Made by a program: the position numbers and the translations under genes. A stretch of 35,935 bases of DNA from Flavobacterium sp. (GTDB taxonomy: Bacteria > Bacteroidota > Bacteroidia > Flavobacteriales > Flavobacteriaceae): contig NZ_SEBS01000042.1 in NCBI RefSeq assembly GCF_004211145.1, positions 1 to 35,935 on the forward strand. The letters are read 5' to 3'. Under the pieces are notes generated by a model. It had not been told where the DNA came from, did no database searches, and worked only from the letters and a program-made list of their open reading frames with translations. Positions 16,749 to 24,717 of this stretch are shown piece by piece (the stretch's first letter is position 1; the number at the start of each line of letters is the position of its first letter).

Positions 16749-17765
16749 CTACAGGAATCCGGCGCCTGCTCCAACGTTTTCGCTAAAGACGATTTCACCG
16801 CCGACGAACGACGCTCCCACGGCGATATCCGATGCAAGTAAAAGCGGTCCGTCGGCGTCGATGAAATCGAGTAACGGCGCCAATTGGACGAGAGCCGAAA
16901 TCCCGAAAGTCGATTCGGTCATGCAGCCCGCCATTACGGAAAGCCCAAGTTCGCGCGCCTGTTTTATCATGCGCAACGCGGGCGTGATTCCACCGCATTT
17001 CATGAGTTTGATGTTGATGCCATGGAATTGTTCGGCACAGGGCAAAACGTCCTGTTCGCGTTGGCAGCTTTCGTCGGCGATGCACGGCAGATGCGATTCG
17101 GGTTTGACGTTTTTCATTCCTTGAATGTCTTGAGCCGACAACGGCTGTTCAATGAATTCGACGTCGAGTTCTTCTAGGATTTTGGAGTATCCGATCGCTT
17201 GTCCTGACTTCCAGGCGGCGTTCGCGTCGATGCGGAATTTTGAGGTGGTGATTTTCCGAAGTTCCGATACGATTTCCATGTCGTGTTCCGTGCCAAGTTT
17301 GATCTTGTAAAGCGGCCACGGATACTCGAGGATTTTGCGTTTCATTTCGTCGATCGGCGCGATTCCGATCGTGTATGAAGTAATCGGACATTTGGAATTC
17401 GGTTCCGACCAGAAGCTACGCAGCGTTCTTTCGTGTTTTCTCGCATAATAATCCCAATACGCTACGTCTACCGCGCACAGGGCGAAATAATCGTCTGGAA
17501 GCCTTGAATGGAGTTCGGGCCACAGTTCTGACGGATGCTTGCTATTCGCCGATGCGATCACGTCTTTTACTTTCTCGAGACTCGCGCCGAGTTTTTCCTG
17601 AGTGGAATGATAGTAAGGATTTGCGGTCGCTTCGCCGTAGCCTGAGATTTCGCCGTCAGAAACAATTGCTATTACTGTTTTTTGGACAGTTACGCTGTAG
17701 CGCGAGATTTCGAATTTGTGGCGTAGCGGCAGGTCGAAAAAACGGTAGGAAAGCGAGAGCGGCAT
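16749..17765 (-). CDS. Dipeptide epimerase (L-Ala-D/L-Glu epimerase family, enolase superfamily)
   Basis: The 338-residue muconate-lactonizing-type protein probably epimerises L-Ala-D-Glu and related dipeptides released from murein, in the cytoplasm. Catalytic residues are in place: KIK with Lys154 and Lys156, metal ligands Asp180 (RIDANAAW), Glu206 (IEQPL) and Asp231 (DES), and the second-face lysine Lys253 in NIKLMKCGG. The capping domain lies in the N-terminal third. o-Succinylbenzoate synthase is a related alternative, but the KLMKCGG context favours dipeptide epimerase. Exact substrate specificity cannot be read from sequence. It is followed downstream by gyrB after a ~120-bp gap. Confidence 0.88.
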   Translation of the reverse strand: MPLSLSYRFFDLPLRHKFEISRYSVTVQKTVIAIVSDGEISGYGEATANPYYHSTQEKLGASLEKVKDVIASANSKHPSELWPELHSRLPDDYFALCAVDVAYWDYYARKHERTLRSFWSEPNSKCPITSYTIGIAPIDEMKRKILEYPWPLYKIKLGTEHDMEIVSELRKITTSKFRIDANAAWKSGQAIGYSKILEELDVEFIEQPLSAQDIQGMKNVKPESHLPCIADESCQREQDVLPCAEQFHGINIKLMKCGGITPALRMIKQARELGLSVMAGCMTESTFGISALVQLAPLLDFIDADGPLLLASDIAVGASFVGGEIVFSENVGAGAGFL

Positions 17766-17846
17766 TTGTGGTTTTTAGCTAAGATAGGATTTTGTTTTTT
17801 TTTAGCCGCGAATTACATGAACTTCGCTTATAGCCGCATATTTTTA

Positions 17847-17922
17847 GCCACAGATTCACAGATTTCTTTTTTTTTTAAAATTAAACGAATTCTGCGACAA
17901 ACGAAATCTGTGAATCTGTGGC
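17847..17922. repeat. 20-bp perfect inverted repeat (CCACAGATTCACAG type)
   Basis: Arms at 17847-17866 and 17903-17922 are perfect reverse complements over 20 bp, separated by a 36-bp A/T-rich spacer. They lie in the 558-bp gap 17766-18323 between the 5' end of the epimerase and the 3' end of asnB, on neither gene's coding sequence. This is a long hairpin or a remnant of a palindromic mobile repeat. Confidence 0.85.
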
Positions 17923-18074
17923 CAAAATTGTATGCATTACATGTGTAGAACTGTTAAGTAAATATGTTTTTTTCCTTGCCTGGTTTTCGATGGTGTTTTG
18001 CCGCTTATTTTTTTTGCCGCGGATGTATGGTTTTTACGGTTATAGGAATTAAGACGTTGTCAATTATTGATTCC

Positions 18075-18201
18075 GCGTGAGGGATTGCAGCGGCATCCTT
18101 TTGTGAGCTTTTTCAGCTTACAAAAGATACAGCGGACAGCCCGACGCCGGCGCTTTTATAAGTTCGTCGGCAGGCGCAAAATGCATTCGCCGGCGGCACG
18201 C
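18075..18201 (+). other. Structured intergenic element, copy at 18.1 kb
   Basis: The outer stem is GCGTG 18075-18079 with CACGC 18197-18201. The central hairpin is CTTTTGT-g-AGCT 18098-18109 with AGCT-t-ACAAAAG 18115-18126. The 3' hairpin is GCCGGCG with CGCCGGC. Conserved single-stranded blocks are AGGGATTGCAGCGG and CAGCGGACAGCCCG. A second copy lies at 28588-28707. It could be a structured RNA or a palindromic repeat. It is read on the plus strand, opposite to both flanking genes. Confidence 0.6.
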
Positions 18202-18205
18202 CCAA

Positions 18206-18250
18206 ACCCTGAACCTCGTACCCTGAACCTTGTACCCTGAACCTTGTACC
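18206..18250. repeat. Heptamer array, units ACCCTGA and ACCTTGT
   Basis: Six heptamers in exact register alternate ACCCTGA with ACCTTGT (one ACCTCGT), giving a visible 14-base super-period. The array ends against the asnB terminator. Confidence 0.85.
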
Positions 18251-18288
18251 AAAAAAAAGCAGGGCCAACTACAACCCTGCTTTTAAAA
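18251..18288 (-). terminator. Rho-independent terminator of asnB
   Basis: AAAAGCAGGG at 18255-18264 pairs perfectly with CCCTGCTTTT at 18275-18284 around a 10-base loop. On the minus strand an eight-T run follows. It sits about 40 bp after the asnB stop. Confidence 0.9.
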
Positions 18289-18323
18289 AATACAAACAAC
18301 TATATAACAAACCAACTAAACAA

Positions 18324-19940
18324 CTACGCGGTTATCTGGGATTTTGCGATTTCGGTGTCGGCCTGCACGTGGGCCGCGTTCGCTCTTCCCGAAGGATCTT
18401 GGTTTTCCTGCCATTTCGGGATCCACTTGCGCACGGTTTGCGCCGCCGCGAGCTGAGGGAAATGTTTATGGAAAATGTCCCGGTAAAAATACGCCTCCTT
18501 GGTTGCAGGCGTGTTGTAAGGGAAGCGCTGTTCGGCGGCTTCCATCTGCTCGTCGGTGACTTGGGACGAACAATAACCTATCAACGTGTCGATCCAGTTG
18601 TAACCGACGCCGTCACTGAATTGTTCCTTTTGGCGCCACAACACTTCGGCCGGCAAATACGGCTGATCGGGTGTGTCGAATGCTTTCCTGAGGATATACT
18701 TTTCAACGCCGCCATAGGTTTTTGGCTGCTTCTGCTCAGCTTCGATAAGCATGGCGACGTCGAGAAATTGTGTGTCTAAAAATGGGACGCGGGCTTCGAG
18801 ACCGTGCGCCATCGTGGATTTATCGGCACGAAGCAAATCGGCTGTGAAGAGCTTTTGGACGCGTTCGATGGTTTCTTTTTGGAATTCTTCAGTTGAAGGC
18901 GCGTTCCTGAAATACAGATAACCTCCGAAGATCTCATCGGCTCCTTCGCCTGAAAGCACGACTTTTATGCCTTGTTCGGTGATCGCTTTCGATAGGAAAT
19001 ACATCGGCGTACTTGCGCGAACCGACGTCACGTCGTACGTTTCCAAATGCCAGATCAGTTTTTCGAGGATCTCGATTCCCTGCTCGATCGTAAAGTGGAT
19101 TTCGTGGTGCTTTGTCCCGAGGAATCCGGCCACCTTTCGTGCCGCCGCCGCATCGGGAGCCGACGGGTCAAGCCCGATCGAGAACGAATGCAGGTCTTTT
19201 CCTTTTTCCTTGAGCAATCTCGCGGCAATCGACGATGTCAACGATGAATCCAATCCGCCTGAAAGCAACACTCCGATCGGCACGTCGCTCATCAATCGTT
19301 TCTCGACGGCTTGCGTCAATGATTCGCGGATCGCTTCCATATCCAAACCTTTGTCGGCTTTCGTGTAATCTTCATATTCTGGCTTGTAGTATTTTACGAA
19401 GCCTGTTTTCGGGGTGTAATAATGTCCCGGAGGAAACGTGGAGAACGTCTTGCATTGGTCGGCGATGGGCTTCATTTCGGACGCGAAATACACACGGCCA
19501 CGTTCATCAAGCCCGTAGTAAAGCGGCTTCACTCCCAGCGGATCGCGTCCGGCGATGAAATCGTCCCCGTCAATTACGACAAACGCGAAGTCGCCGTCCA
19601 ACAGGTGCAGAAATTCATATCCGAACTCCTCGTATAAATGCACAATAACTTCAGAATCTGATTTGCTGCGGAACGTATGGTGTTTCAAGACCGTATCGCG
19701 CAACGTCTGGTGGTTGTAGATTTCGCCATTGTGGACCATCCAGGCCGAACTGCAACCTTGGATCGGCTGCTTTCCTGAATGAAGGTCGATTATCGAAAGG
19801 CGCTCGTGGCTCAGGATGTGGCCTTTTTCGGTCACATGCATATCGCTTTCGTCGGGACCGCGGTGCGACATCCTTTTAGACAATTGCTTTACGAGTTGTT
19901 CGTCTTTTCCTTTTCCGATGATGGCGAGTATTCCACACAT
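18324..19940 (-). CDS. asnB: Asparagine synthase (glutamine-hydrolysing), AsnB type
   Basis: Makes asparagine from aspartate using ATP and the amide of glutamine. The 538-residue protein has the Ntn glutaminase domain first, with catalytic Cys2 exposed after Met removal, RLSIID at 47-52 and NGEIYN at 71-76. The synthetase domain has the pyrophosphate loop SGGLDSS at 227-233 and SGEGADEIFGGY further on. The length is close to E. coli AsnB. It is monocistronic, with a strong terminator. A CATCTTTG near-match to the -7 box lies about 30 bp upstream without a good -33 partner. Confidence 0.96.
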   Translation of the reverse strand: MCGILAIIGKGKDEQLVKQLSKRMSHRGPDESDMHVTEKGHILSHERLSIIDLHSGKQPIQGCSSAWMVHNGEIYNHQTLRDTVLKHHTFRSKSDSEVIVHLYEEFGYEFLHLLDGDFAFVVIDGDDFIAGRDPLGVKPLYYGLDERGRVYFASEMKPIADQCKTFSTFPPGHYYTPKTGFVKYYKPEYEDYTKADKGLDMEAIRESLTQAVEKRLMSDVPIGVLLSGGLDSSLTSSIAARLLKEKGKDLHSFSIGLDPSAPDAAAARKVAGFLGTKHHEIHFTIEQGIEILEKLIWHLETYDVTSVRASTPMYFLSKAITEQGIKVVLSGEGADEIFGGYLYFRNAPSTEEFQKETIERVQKLFTADLLRADKSTMAHGLEARVPFLDTQFLDVAMLIEAEQKQPKTYGGVEKYILRKAFDTPDQPYLPAEVLWRQKEQFSDGVGYNWIDTLIGYCSSQVTDEQMEAAEQRFPYNTPATKEAYFYRDIFHKHFPQLAAAQTVRKWIPKWQENQDPSGRANAAHVQADTEIAKSQITA

Positions 19941-20278
19941 AACTGCTTATCTTGTTTTTATTGATAATGCAAAGATGTGGGATTGGTTATGATTGAAAAA
20001 CGGAATCGGTAGTTTTGGTTTAAAATTTAAATTTTATAATTCGAAAAACACAAAATGTGTAAGATTCAAAAGCTAAAAATGATTATACGGTATCAAATCT
20101 AAAGTCAAGATGCTGTTTCCACTTATAATTTGAAACTTTAACGAGTCGTGAAAAGGCATTCTTCTGATGGAATACATATCTGATTAATGACACGACGACG
20201 CGGATTTCTACGATAACGTTTATTGGAGGAATCCGTGTCATCTGCGCAATCCGTTCAATCAGTGCTCCTGCCCATCGG
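19941..20278. other. 338-bp gene-free gap with one imperfect inverted repeat
   Basis: The gap lies between the asnB start and the 3' end of the secreted unknown. It is A/T-rich on the left. The only structure I see is at 20187-20241: ATGACACG, a 7-base insert, then GGATT, pairing with AATCCGTGTCAT. These words belong to the same family as the GGATGACGCGGAA elements near 28.1 kb. No ORF or clear terminator was found. Confidence 0.5.
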
Positions 20279-21790
20279 TCACTTTATCCGGCTCGCGATG
20301 TATTGAGGGAAAGTCGCAACCGCAGTTTTCAATCGCGACGCGTTTGCGGTTTGCTGTTGTTTGTCGGTGAGATTATAATTGTAATGGTCGAACATGAAAT
20401 ACACGAGCACGCGATTGAAATCGTCAAGCGTCGCATCGGAAATCATTTCAAGCATCCGGCTTTGGAAAAGTTCGAGGTCGGCGCTCTCCGACAACGCGCG
20501 TCCCGTCCTGCCGATACTGCTGTAATAATGGTTGTCGGCGGCATTCTGCGTGCGCAATGAAATCCCGAAGATCAAATCGGGCACGTTCACGTCGAGGACT
20601 TCGATCTCCTTTATGTATGTTTTTCGCGATTGCCACGCATAACTACCGTCACTCACACAATCCATGCGGTCGTTCATGATGTCGAGGTGAGCGCGCAGGA
20701 AGATTTCCCATTTCGTGGTTTCGGCGGCGAGCAACGCGATTTGTTGGGCATGTTCGCGCGGCCGGCTGTCCATGCTGCAACCGCCCGTCACTATGCGATG
20801 GCGTTTCAATTCGAGCGCGTCGGATTTTGAAATATATTTTGCCACGTAATCTTCGAATTCACCTTCGCTGCCATTGTTGTTTTTGGCGTCGGAAAGCGCT
20901 TCAAAAAGACGTCTCGTAAAACTAGAATCGACGCGTTTAAGCGAATCGACGCGGGTTTCCAATTTCACAAGGTACAAACTGTCGCGTTTGTCGAATACGC
21001 GCATTTGCTTTTCCATTTTGGCTTTGAGCTTTTCATTTGTCGTTTCGTAATACGTATTATAATCAAAATCGGGCGTAGGTCGTTTGAGCGTTTTATGGAT
21101 GTATTCGACGAAATTTCTTGCTTGCGATGGTTTGTCGTCCGAATCGATAAAATCAAAATTGGAACTCGCGTTTCTGTAGATCACGTGAGACGTCGTGTCG
21201 ATCAAGCAATCGGAATACGAGATCATGCGCGAATATTTCTCGGGAAGTTTGCGTGAGGAGAAATCATCCACGACATAGAACGCCTCGATCGATTCGGCGC
21301 TGTAGTTGTCCTTTTCGTAAAATTTAAACAGCCATTTTGCGCGCAGAGGCGACTTTAATTTCGGGTCGGCCGAATCGAATTCCAAACGCTGTCCGCCCGC
21401 CTCGCCTATTTCGACTGCCGAAATGATTGTGATGTTTTCTTGACGGCGATCCTGAGTGGATTGCAATAACAACAGATCTTCATCGACGATGGCTCGCGGA
21501 TATTTCGCCTTGAATTTCTCGAACGACATACCTGCTTCGATATCCTTAAGCGCTTCTTTCGCGCGTTTTCCTTCGAGCGTCACGTGATGTCCGCGTGCTT
21601 GCTTTACCGAGATGAAAGCTTTATTGGTTTCGCACACCTTGAACTTGAGGTTCAGCGAATCGACGATGTGCTTGAGCTTGGAAACGGCGACGTCCGAGTA
21701 GATCAGCCCGTTGTCGTGGACCGGAAATTCCGATTGGGCGCTTGCGACAAACCCCAGGAGCAATGCCAAAAAAAAGCATAACGTTTTCAT
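20279..21790 (-). CDS. Secreted protein of unknown function
   Basis: A 503-residue protein with a Sec signal peptide (MKTLCFFLALLLGFVASAQ). The mature chain is mostly hydrophilic. Residues ~265-300 (KLKAKMEKQMRVFDKRDSLYLVKLETRVDSLKRVD) look like a coiled coil. It has scattered cysteines, including a GGCSMDS motif, and no catalytic signature that I recognise. The Gre-like gene ends 23 bp upstream of its ATG, so the two are probably cotranscribed although the products differ in location. The function is not known. Confidence 0.8.
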   Translation of the reverse strand: MKTLCFFLALLLGFVASAQSEFPVHDNGLIYSDVAVSKLKHIVDSLNLKFKVCETNKAFISVKQARGHHVTLEGKRAKEALKDIEAGMSFEKFKAKYPRAIVDEDLLLLQSTQDRRQENITIISAVEIGEAGGQRLEFDSADPKLKSPLRAKWLFKFYEKDNYSAESIEAFYVVDDFSSRKLPEKYSRMISYSDCLIDTTSHVIYRNASSNFDFIDSDDKPSQARNFVEYIHKTLKRPTPDFDYNTYYETTNEKLKAKMEKQMRVFDKRDSLYLVKLETRVDSLKRVDSSFTRRLFEALSDAKNNNGSEGEFEDYVAKYISKSDALELKRHRIVTGGCSMDSRPREHAQQIALLAAETTKWEIFLRAHLDIMNDRMDCVSDGSYAWQSRKTYIKEIEVLDVNVPDLIFGISLRTQNAADNHYYSSIGRTGRALSESADLELFQSRMLEMISDATLDDFNRVLVYFMFDHYNYNLTDKQQQTANASRLKTAVATFPQYIASRIK

Positions 21791-21813
21791 TTGCAGTGTG
21801 TTTTATCTTACAA

Positions 21814-22257
21814 CTACAAAACGCTTTCGATAGTATATTTCGAACCGTGTATTTCGAATGAATGGCCAGCCTCGTGGCCAAGAAGTTCGGTTCCGAGTGG
21901 CGATTGGGGCGAAAGCGCGAGGATATTCGTGCCGTCGATGTTGATTTTTGGCAGAGCGGCACTCACGAAAAGATGGATGCCGTTTGCTTTTACCAAACTT
22001 CCGAGAACGACCCTGTTTGAAGAATTTTCAGGATTTATTTTTTCGAGCACGGCCTTTTGCGTCAGGCATTCCGACAGTTTCGTATTCAGTTTTTCCTGCT
22101 CGATGTGCATCATCGAAAGCGCTGTCTCGTGTTTGTCTCCTGCCGATCCTTTCGCATCGTTCTGCGCGTCGATCGTCAACCCTGAAATCATGTCGCGGAA
22201 CACATCGATCTTATCGTTGACGAGTTGGAGATAGCGTTCGTGGATGGCTTTTTTCAT
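21814..22257 (-). CDS. GreA/GreB-like transcription elongation factor family protein
   Basis: A 147-residue protein. The N-terminal ~80 residues look helical, with a GDKHETALSMMHIEQEKLN segment that resembles the coiled-coil arm of Gre factors. The C-terminal ~65 residues follow the Gre FKBP-like domain: LGSLVKANG, then ISP-type SPLGTELLGHEAG and a YTIESV end. It is shorter and more diverged than GreA, so it may bind the RNA polymerase secondary channel with a different effect. Relatives in flavobacteria are sometimes mislabelled as 3-oxoacyl-ACP synthase, which this sequence does not support. It lies directly upstream of the secreted 503-residue protein. Confidence 0.75.
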   Translation of the reverse strand: MKKAIHERYLQLVNDKIDVFRDMISGLTIDAQNDAKGSAGDKHETALSMMHIEQEKLNTKLSECLTQKAVLEKINPENSSNRVVLGSLVKANGIHLFVSAALPKINIDGTNILALSPQSPLGTELLGHEAGHSFEIHGSKYTIESVL

Positions 22258-22266
22258 TGTTTGTAG

Positions 22267-22294
22267 CTGTAGGCTTTAAGCTTTAGGCTTTGGA
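22267..22294 (+). repeat. Heptamer array, unit CTTTAGG/CTTTAAG
   Basis: Four units in register (CTGTAGG, CTTTAAG, CTTTAGG, CTTTGGA) lie just before the Gre-like gene. It is the same family as the arrays at 9477-10255. A matching inverted array lies at 22895-22936. Confidence 0.8.
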
Positions 22295-22367
22295 ATCGTT
22301 TTGTGATGACGTTCTTCGTTCCGTAAGAACTCGCGTTCGATCGTAATTAAGTTGGGAGAAATGGAGT

Positions 22368-22811
22368 TTACTTTTCGGCAATCTCTTTGAGTGATTTCAA
22401 TACCGGATTTTCTTCGTCGCTTTCTTTTTCAGGCATTGCGCCGGGCCGATCGTCTTCCTTTAGAATTTCGAGTTTCGTTTGATTTTGAACGTCTGAGATG
22501 ACGTAGCTCATGACAAAATAATTTTCAGGTTTGTCCTCGAGTCCCGGCCTTGGGAAAAACAGGCTGTATTTGATCAATTGATTGGGGATGACCTCGAGTA
22601 TCGTTCCCCATTGCTCAAATATCTGGTCTTGCCATTTTGTTTGGAACCGTATTTGGCTTCCGACTTTCCAATCGGTCAAGACATCGCTGCCAAATTGCCA
22701 TTGCTTGACAAGTTCCGGCTGGGTCAGCGCATTCCAGACATTTTGTTTCGGAGCATTTATCAATACCGTCGATCTGCTTGTTATCATATTCCAGTTTGTT
22801 CTACTCATCAC
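22368..22811 (-). CDS. SRPBCC / AHSA1-like protein
   Basis: A protein of up to 147 residues with the START-like fold pattern of Activator-of-Hsp90-ATPase-homology domains. It opens with a beta strand then APKQNVWNALTQPELVKQW, followed by VGSQIRFQ, WGTILEVIPNQLIKYSLF and a C-terminal amphipathic helix. Such proteins bind small hydrophobic ligands, but the ligand cannot be told here. ATGs at 22811, 22808 and 22787 are all possible; the last gives a start close to the first conserved strand. The gene stands alone and is bracketed by inverted CTTTAGG arrays on both sides. Confidence 0.85.
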   Translation of the reverse strand: MMSRTNWNMITSRSTVLINAPKQNVWNALTQPELVKQWQFGSDVLTDWKVGSQIRFQTKWQDQIFEQWGTILEVIPNQLIKYSLFFPRPGLEDKPENYFVMSYVISDVQNQTKLEILKEDDRPGAMPEKESDEENPVLKSLKEIAEK

Positions 22812-22894
22812 AGCACATGTCCGGCCCGCGCTTCGCCTGGCGCTTATCTCTGATCGAAATAGGATTTAACAAATTTCCAACTGAAAAAAGCACG

Positions 22895-22936
22895 CCTAAA
22901 GCCTAAAGCCTAAAGCCTAAAGCTTACAGCCTAAAG
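22895..22936 (-). repeat. Heptamer array, unit CCTAAAG
   Basis: Six units in exact register (CCTAAAG with one CTTACAG), inverted relative to the array at 22267-22294. It ends 4 bp before the stop codon of the barrel gene. Confidence 0.85.
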
Positions 22937-22940
22937 CCGC

Positions 22941-24692
22941 CTAAAAATCAAACTTATAATTCGCGCCCACCATAACCTGAATGCCCTGTACCGGATAATT
23001 CAGCCATTTCTCGTAATTCTGGGCCGCGAGATTGCTGCCTTTCAGGAAGAACGACAAGCGCTCGCTGAATTTGTATCCAACGTGAGCGTTTGCGTCAAAA
23101 TAGCCGTCAAGCGTCTGCACTTCGGTAGTTCCGCCGCCGACATCGGTGAAGTCAAGCAGATCCTTGCGTTCGCCTACGTAGAAAACATCGGCCCCGGCGT
23201 ACCATTTCTTGGTAATGTCGACGTCAAGGCTTGCACCTGCCGTGATTTTCGGTAAGTTCCAGGCGTATTCCTGATCGTCGGTTTTGTAATTGTTGAAAGC
23301 CGCGTGGATTCCGAACGAAACCGACTTCGAGAAATCAGCGTTCAATTCACCGTAAACGCCCGCCGTCGTCACGTTGTCGTACACGACTCCGAACGAATTC
23401 GCATACTCGTAGCCACCGAAATCAGGGCTTCCGTCAGGTCCAGGAAATTGATTGAGCAAAAACATCGCCTTCGCCTTTTCGCGCTTGAAGAAGCCACGCA
23501 CATTGTAGCTCACGCTGTTCGCAAGTTTTCCTTTGAGCCCGCCGAAAACTTCGAACTGGCGATCAGTCGGCGCGATGAACAACGTCGGGGAAACGAATGG
23601 ATTCGCATTGGTAAAATCGCGATATGAATTCTGGTCGAGCCCGCCTTCAGCTCCCGCGTAGAAAACCATGAGGTCGCCCACGAGCTTGAGCGTAGCGTTG
23701 ACTTGCGGATAGATGAAGAATTTGCTTTCGCTGGCCTCGGTGTCCATCGAGTAAAATGCCGACGCACCGATATTTACCGTCCAATCGTTGCGGTTGATTA
23801 CGAACGACGGATGGATGCCGAAATTCGCAAATCCATATTTTATAGGAGTCGTGGAATCCCCGAAATATGGTCGGTCGAATTCACCTCCCAAATAATCGAC
23901 GATAACGTCAGTCTTGATAGCGGTTTCGGCAATGTCGAATGCGAACGACGGCTTGAAGATCAAACGGTTTTCAGCCGAATCGTAACTGTCCCAAAAACGG
24001 TTGTATTTCAAACTTGCACCCGTGAAAAAGCTTTCGCCGACTTCAACGCGACCGCCAAGATAAGCGTTGTGATACGTGTGTTGCGGATCGATATCATTGA
24101 ACAACGCCTCGTCGAAATATGGTTCGTCGCGATAGATTCCGTACCAGTTGTAGACTTGGTGCTGATATCCGGCGTCGACGTTCCACGATAAATTATCGAC
24201 ACGGCTTCCGTACGTCAAATCGAGAGACGTGTTCGAAAATTTGTCGTCGAGCACCAGATCGTTTATGCCGCCATTCGACGAGAAATGTCGGAACGAACCG
24301 CCGACATAGCCGTTATCACCGACTTCCTCGGTCACGAACAATTCGCCCACGCGGTTGAAATAATTTCCGAGACCGAGCGTCGCGTAATTCTTGAACAGCC
24401 GTTCCTTTGCCGTTTTATCAACCGCGGCCGCGCGTCCTTTTGAAGGCGTGAACGTCGAGGCGACCGGAAACGAGAAAATATTGTACTTGATGATTTCCTT
24501 TTTCGTGGTCACCGAATCTTCAAGCGTCGGCGTTTCCTTTACTTTGAACGCGTCTGAAATCGTCGGCGTATACGGTTTTACGACGTTTACGACTTCGGTT
24601 CCTATGTTCTCGTTTTTCTTCTGGGCGAACGTTTGTTGAACGCCTGCCGACAGCAAAAACAACGCGATGATATATTGGGTCTTTAATTTCAT
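22941..24692 (-). CDS. TonB-dependent-receptor-like outer-membrane beta-barrel protein
   Basis: A 583-residue protein with a Sec signal (MKLKTQYIIALFLLSAGVQQTFAQ) and a conserved lead-in of the TEVVNVVKPYTPTISDAFKV type. The rest is a long series of alternating amphipathic strands rich in Tyr, Phe, Gly and Asp. It ends in an aromatic strand, YKFDF, typical of outer-membrane barrels. I see no clear TonB box or full plug domain, so active transport is not assured. It follows the TPR gene by 25 bp in the same direction, which indicates an operon and probably a joint role at the envelope. Confidence 0.85.
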   Translation of the reverse strand: MKLKTQYIIALFLLSAGVQQTFAQKKNENIGTEVVNVVKPYTPTISDAFKVKETPTLEDSVTTKKEIIKYNIFSFPVASTFTPSKGRAAAVDKTAKERLFKNYATLGLGNYFNRVGELFVTEEVGDNGYVGGSFRHFSSNGGINDLVLDDKFSNTSLDLTYGSRVDNLSWNVDAGYQHQVYNWYGIYRDEPYFDEALFNDIDPQHTYHNAYLGGRVEVGESFFTGASLKYNRFWDSYDSAENRLIFKPSFAFDIAETAIKTDVIVDYLGGEFDRPYFGDSTTPIKYGFANFGIHPSFVINRNDWTVNIGASAFYSMDTEASESKFFIYPQVNATLKLVGDLMVFYAGAEGGLDQNSYRDFTNANPFVSPTLFIAPTDRQFEVFGGLKGKLANSVSYNVRGFFKREKAKAMFLLNQFPGPDGSPDFGGYEYANSFGVVYDNVTTAGVYGELNADFSKSVSFGIHAAFNNYKTDDQEYAWNLPKITAGASLDVDITKKWYAGADVFYVGERKDLLDFTDVGGGTTEVQTLDGYFDANAHVGYKFSERLSFFLKGSNLAAQNYEKWLNYPVQGIQVMVGANYKFDF

Positions 24693-24717
24693 GTGTATGA
24701 TTTTATCGGGTTGGCGT

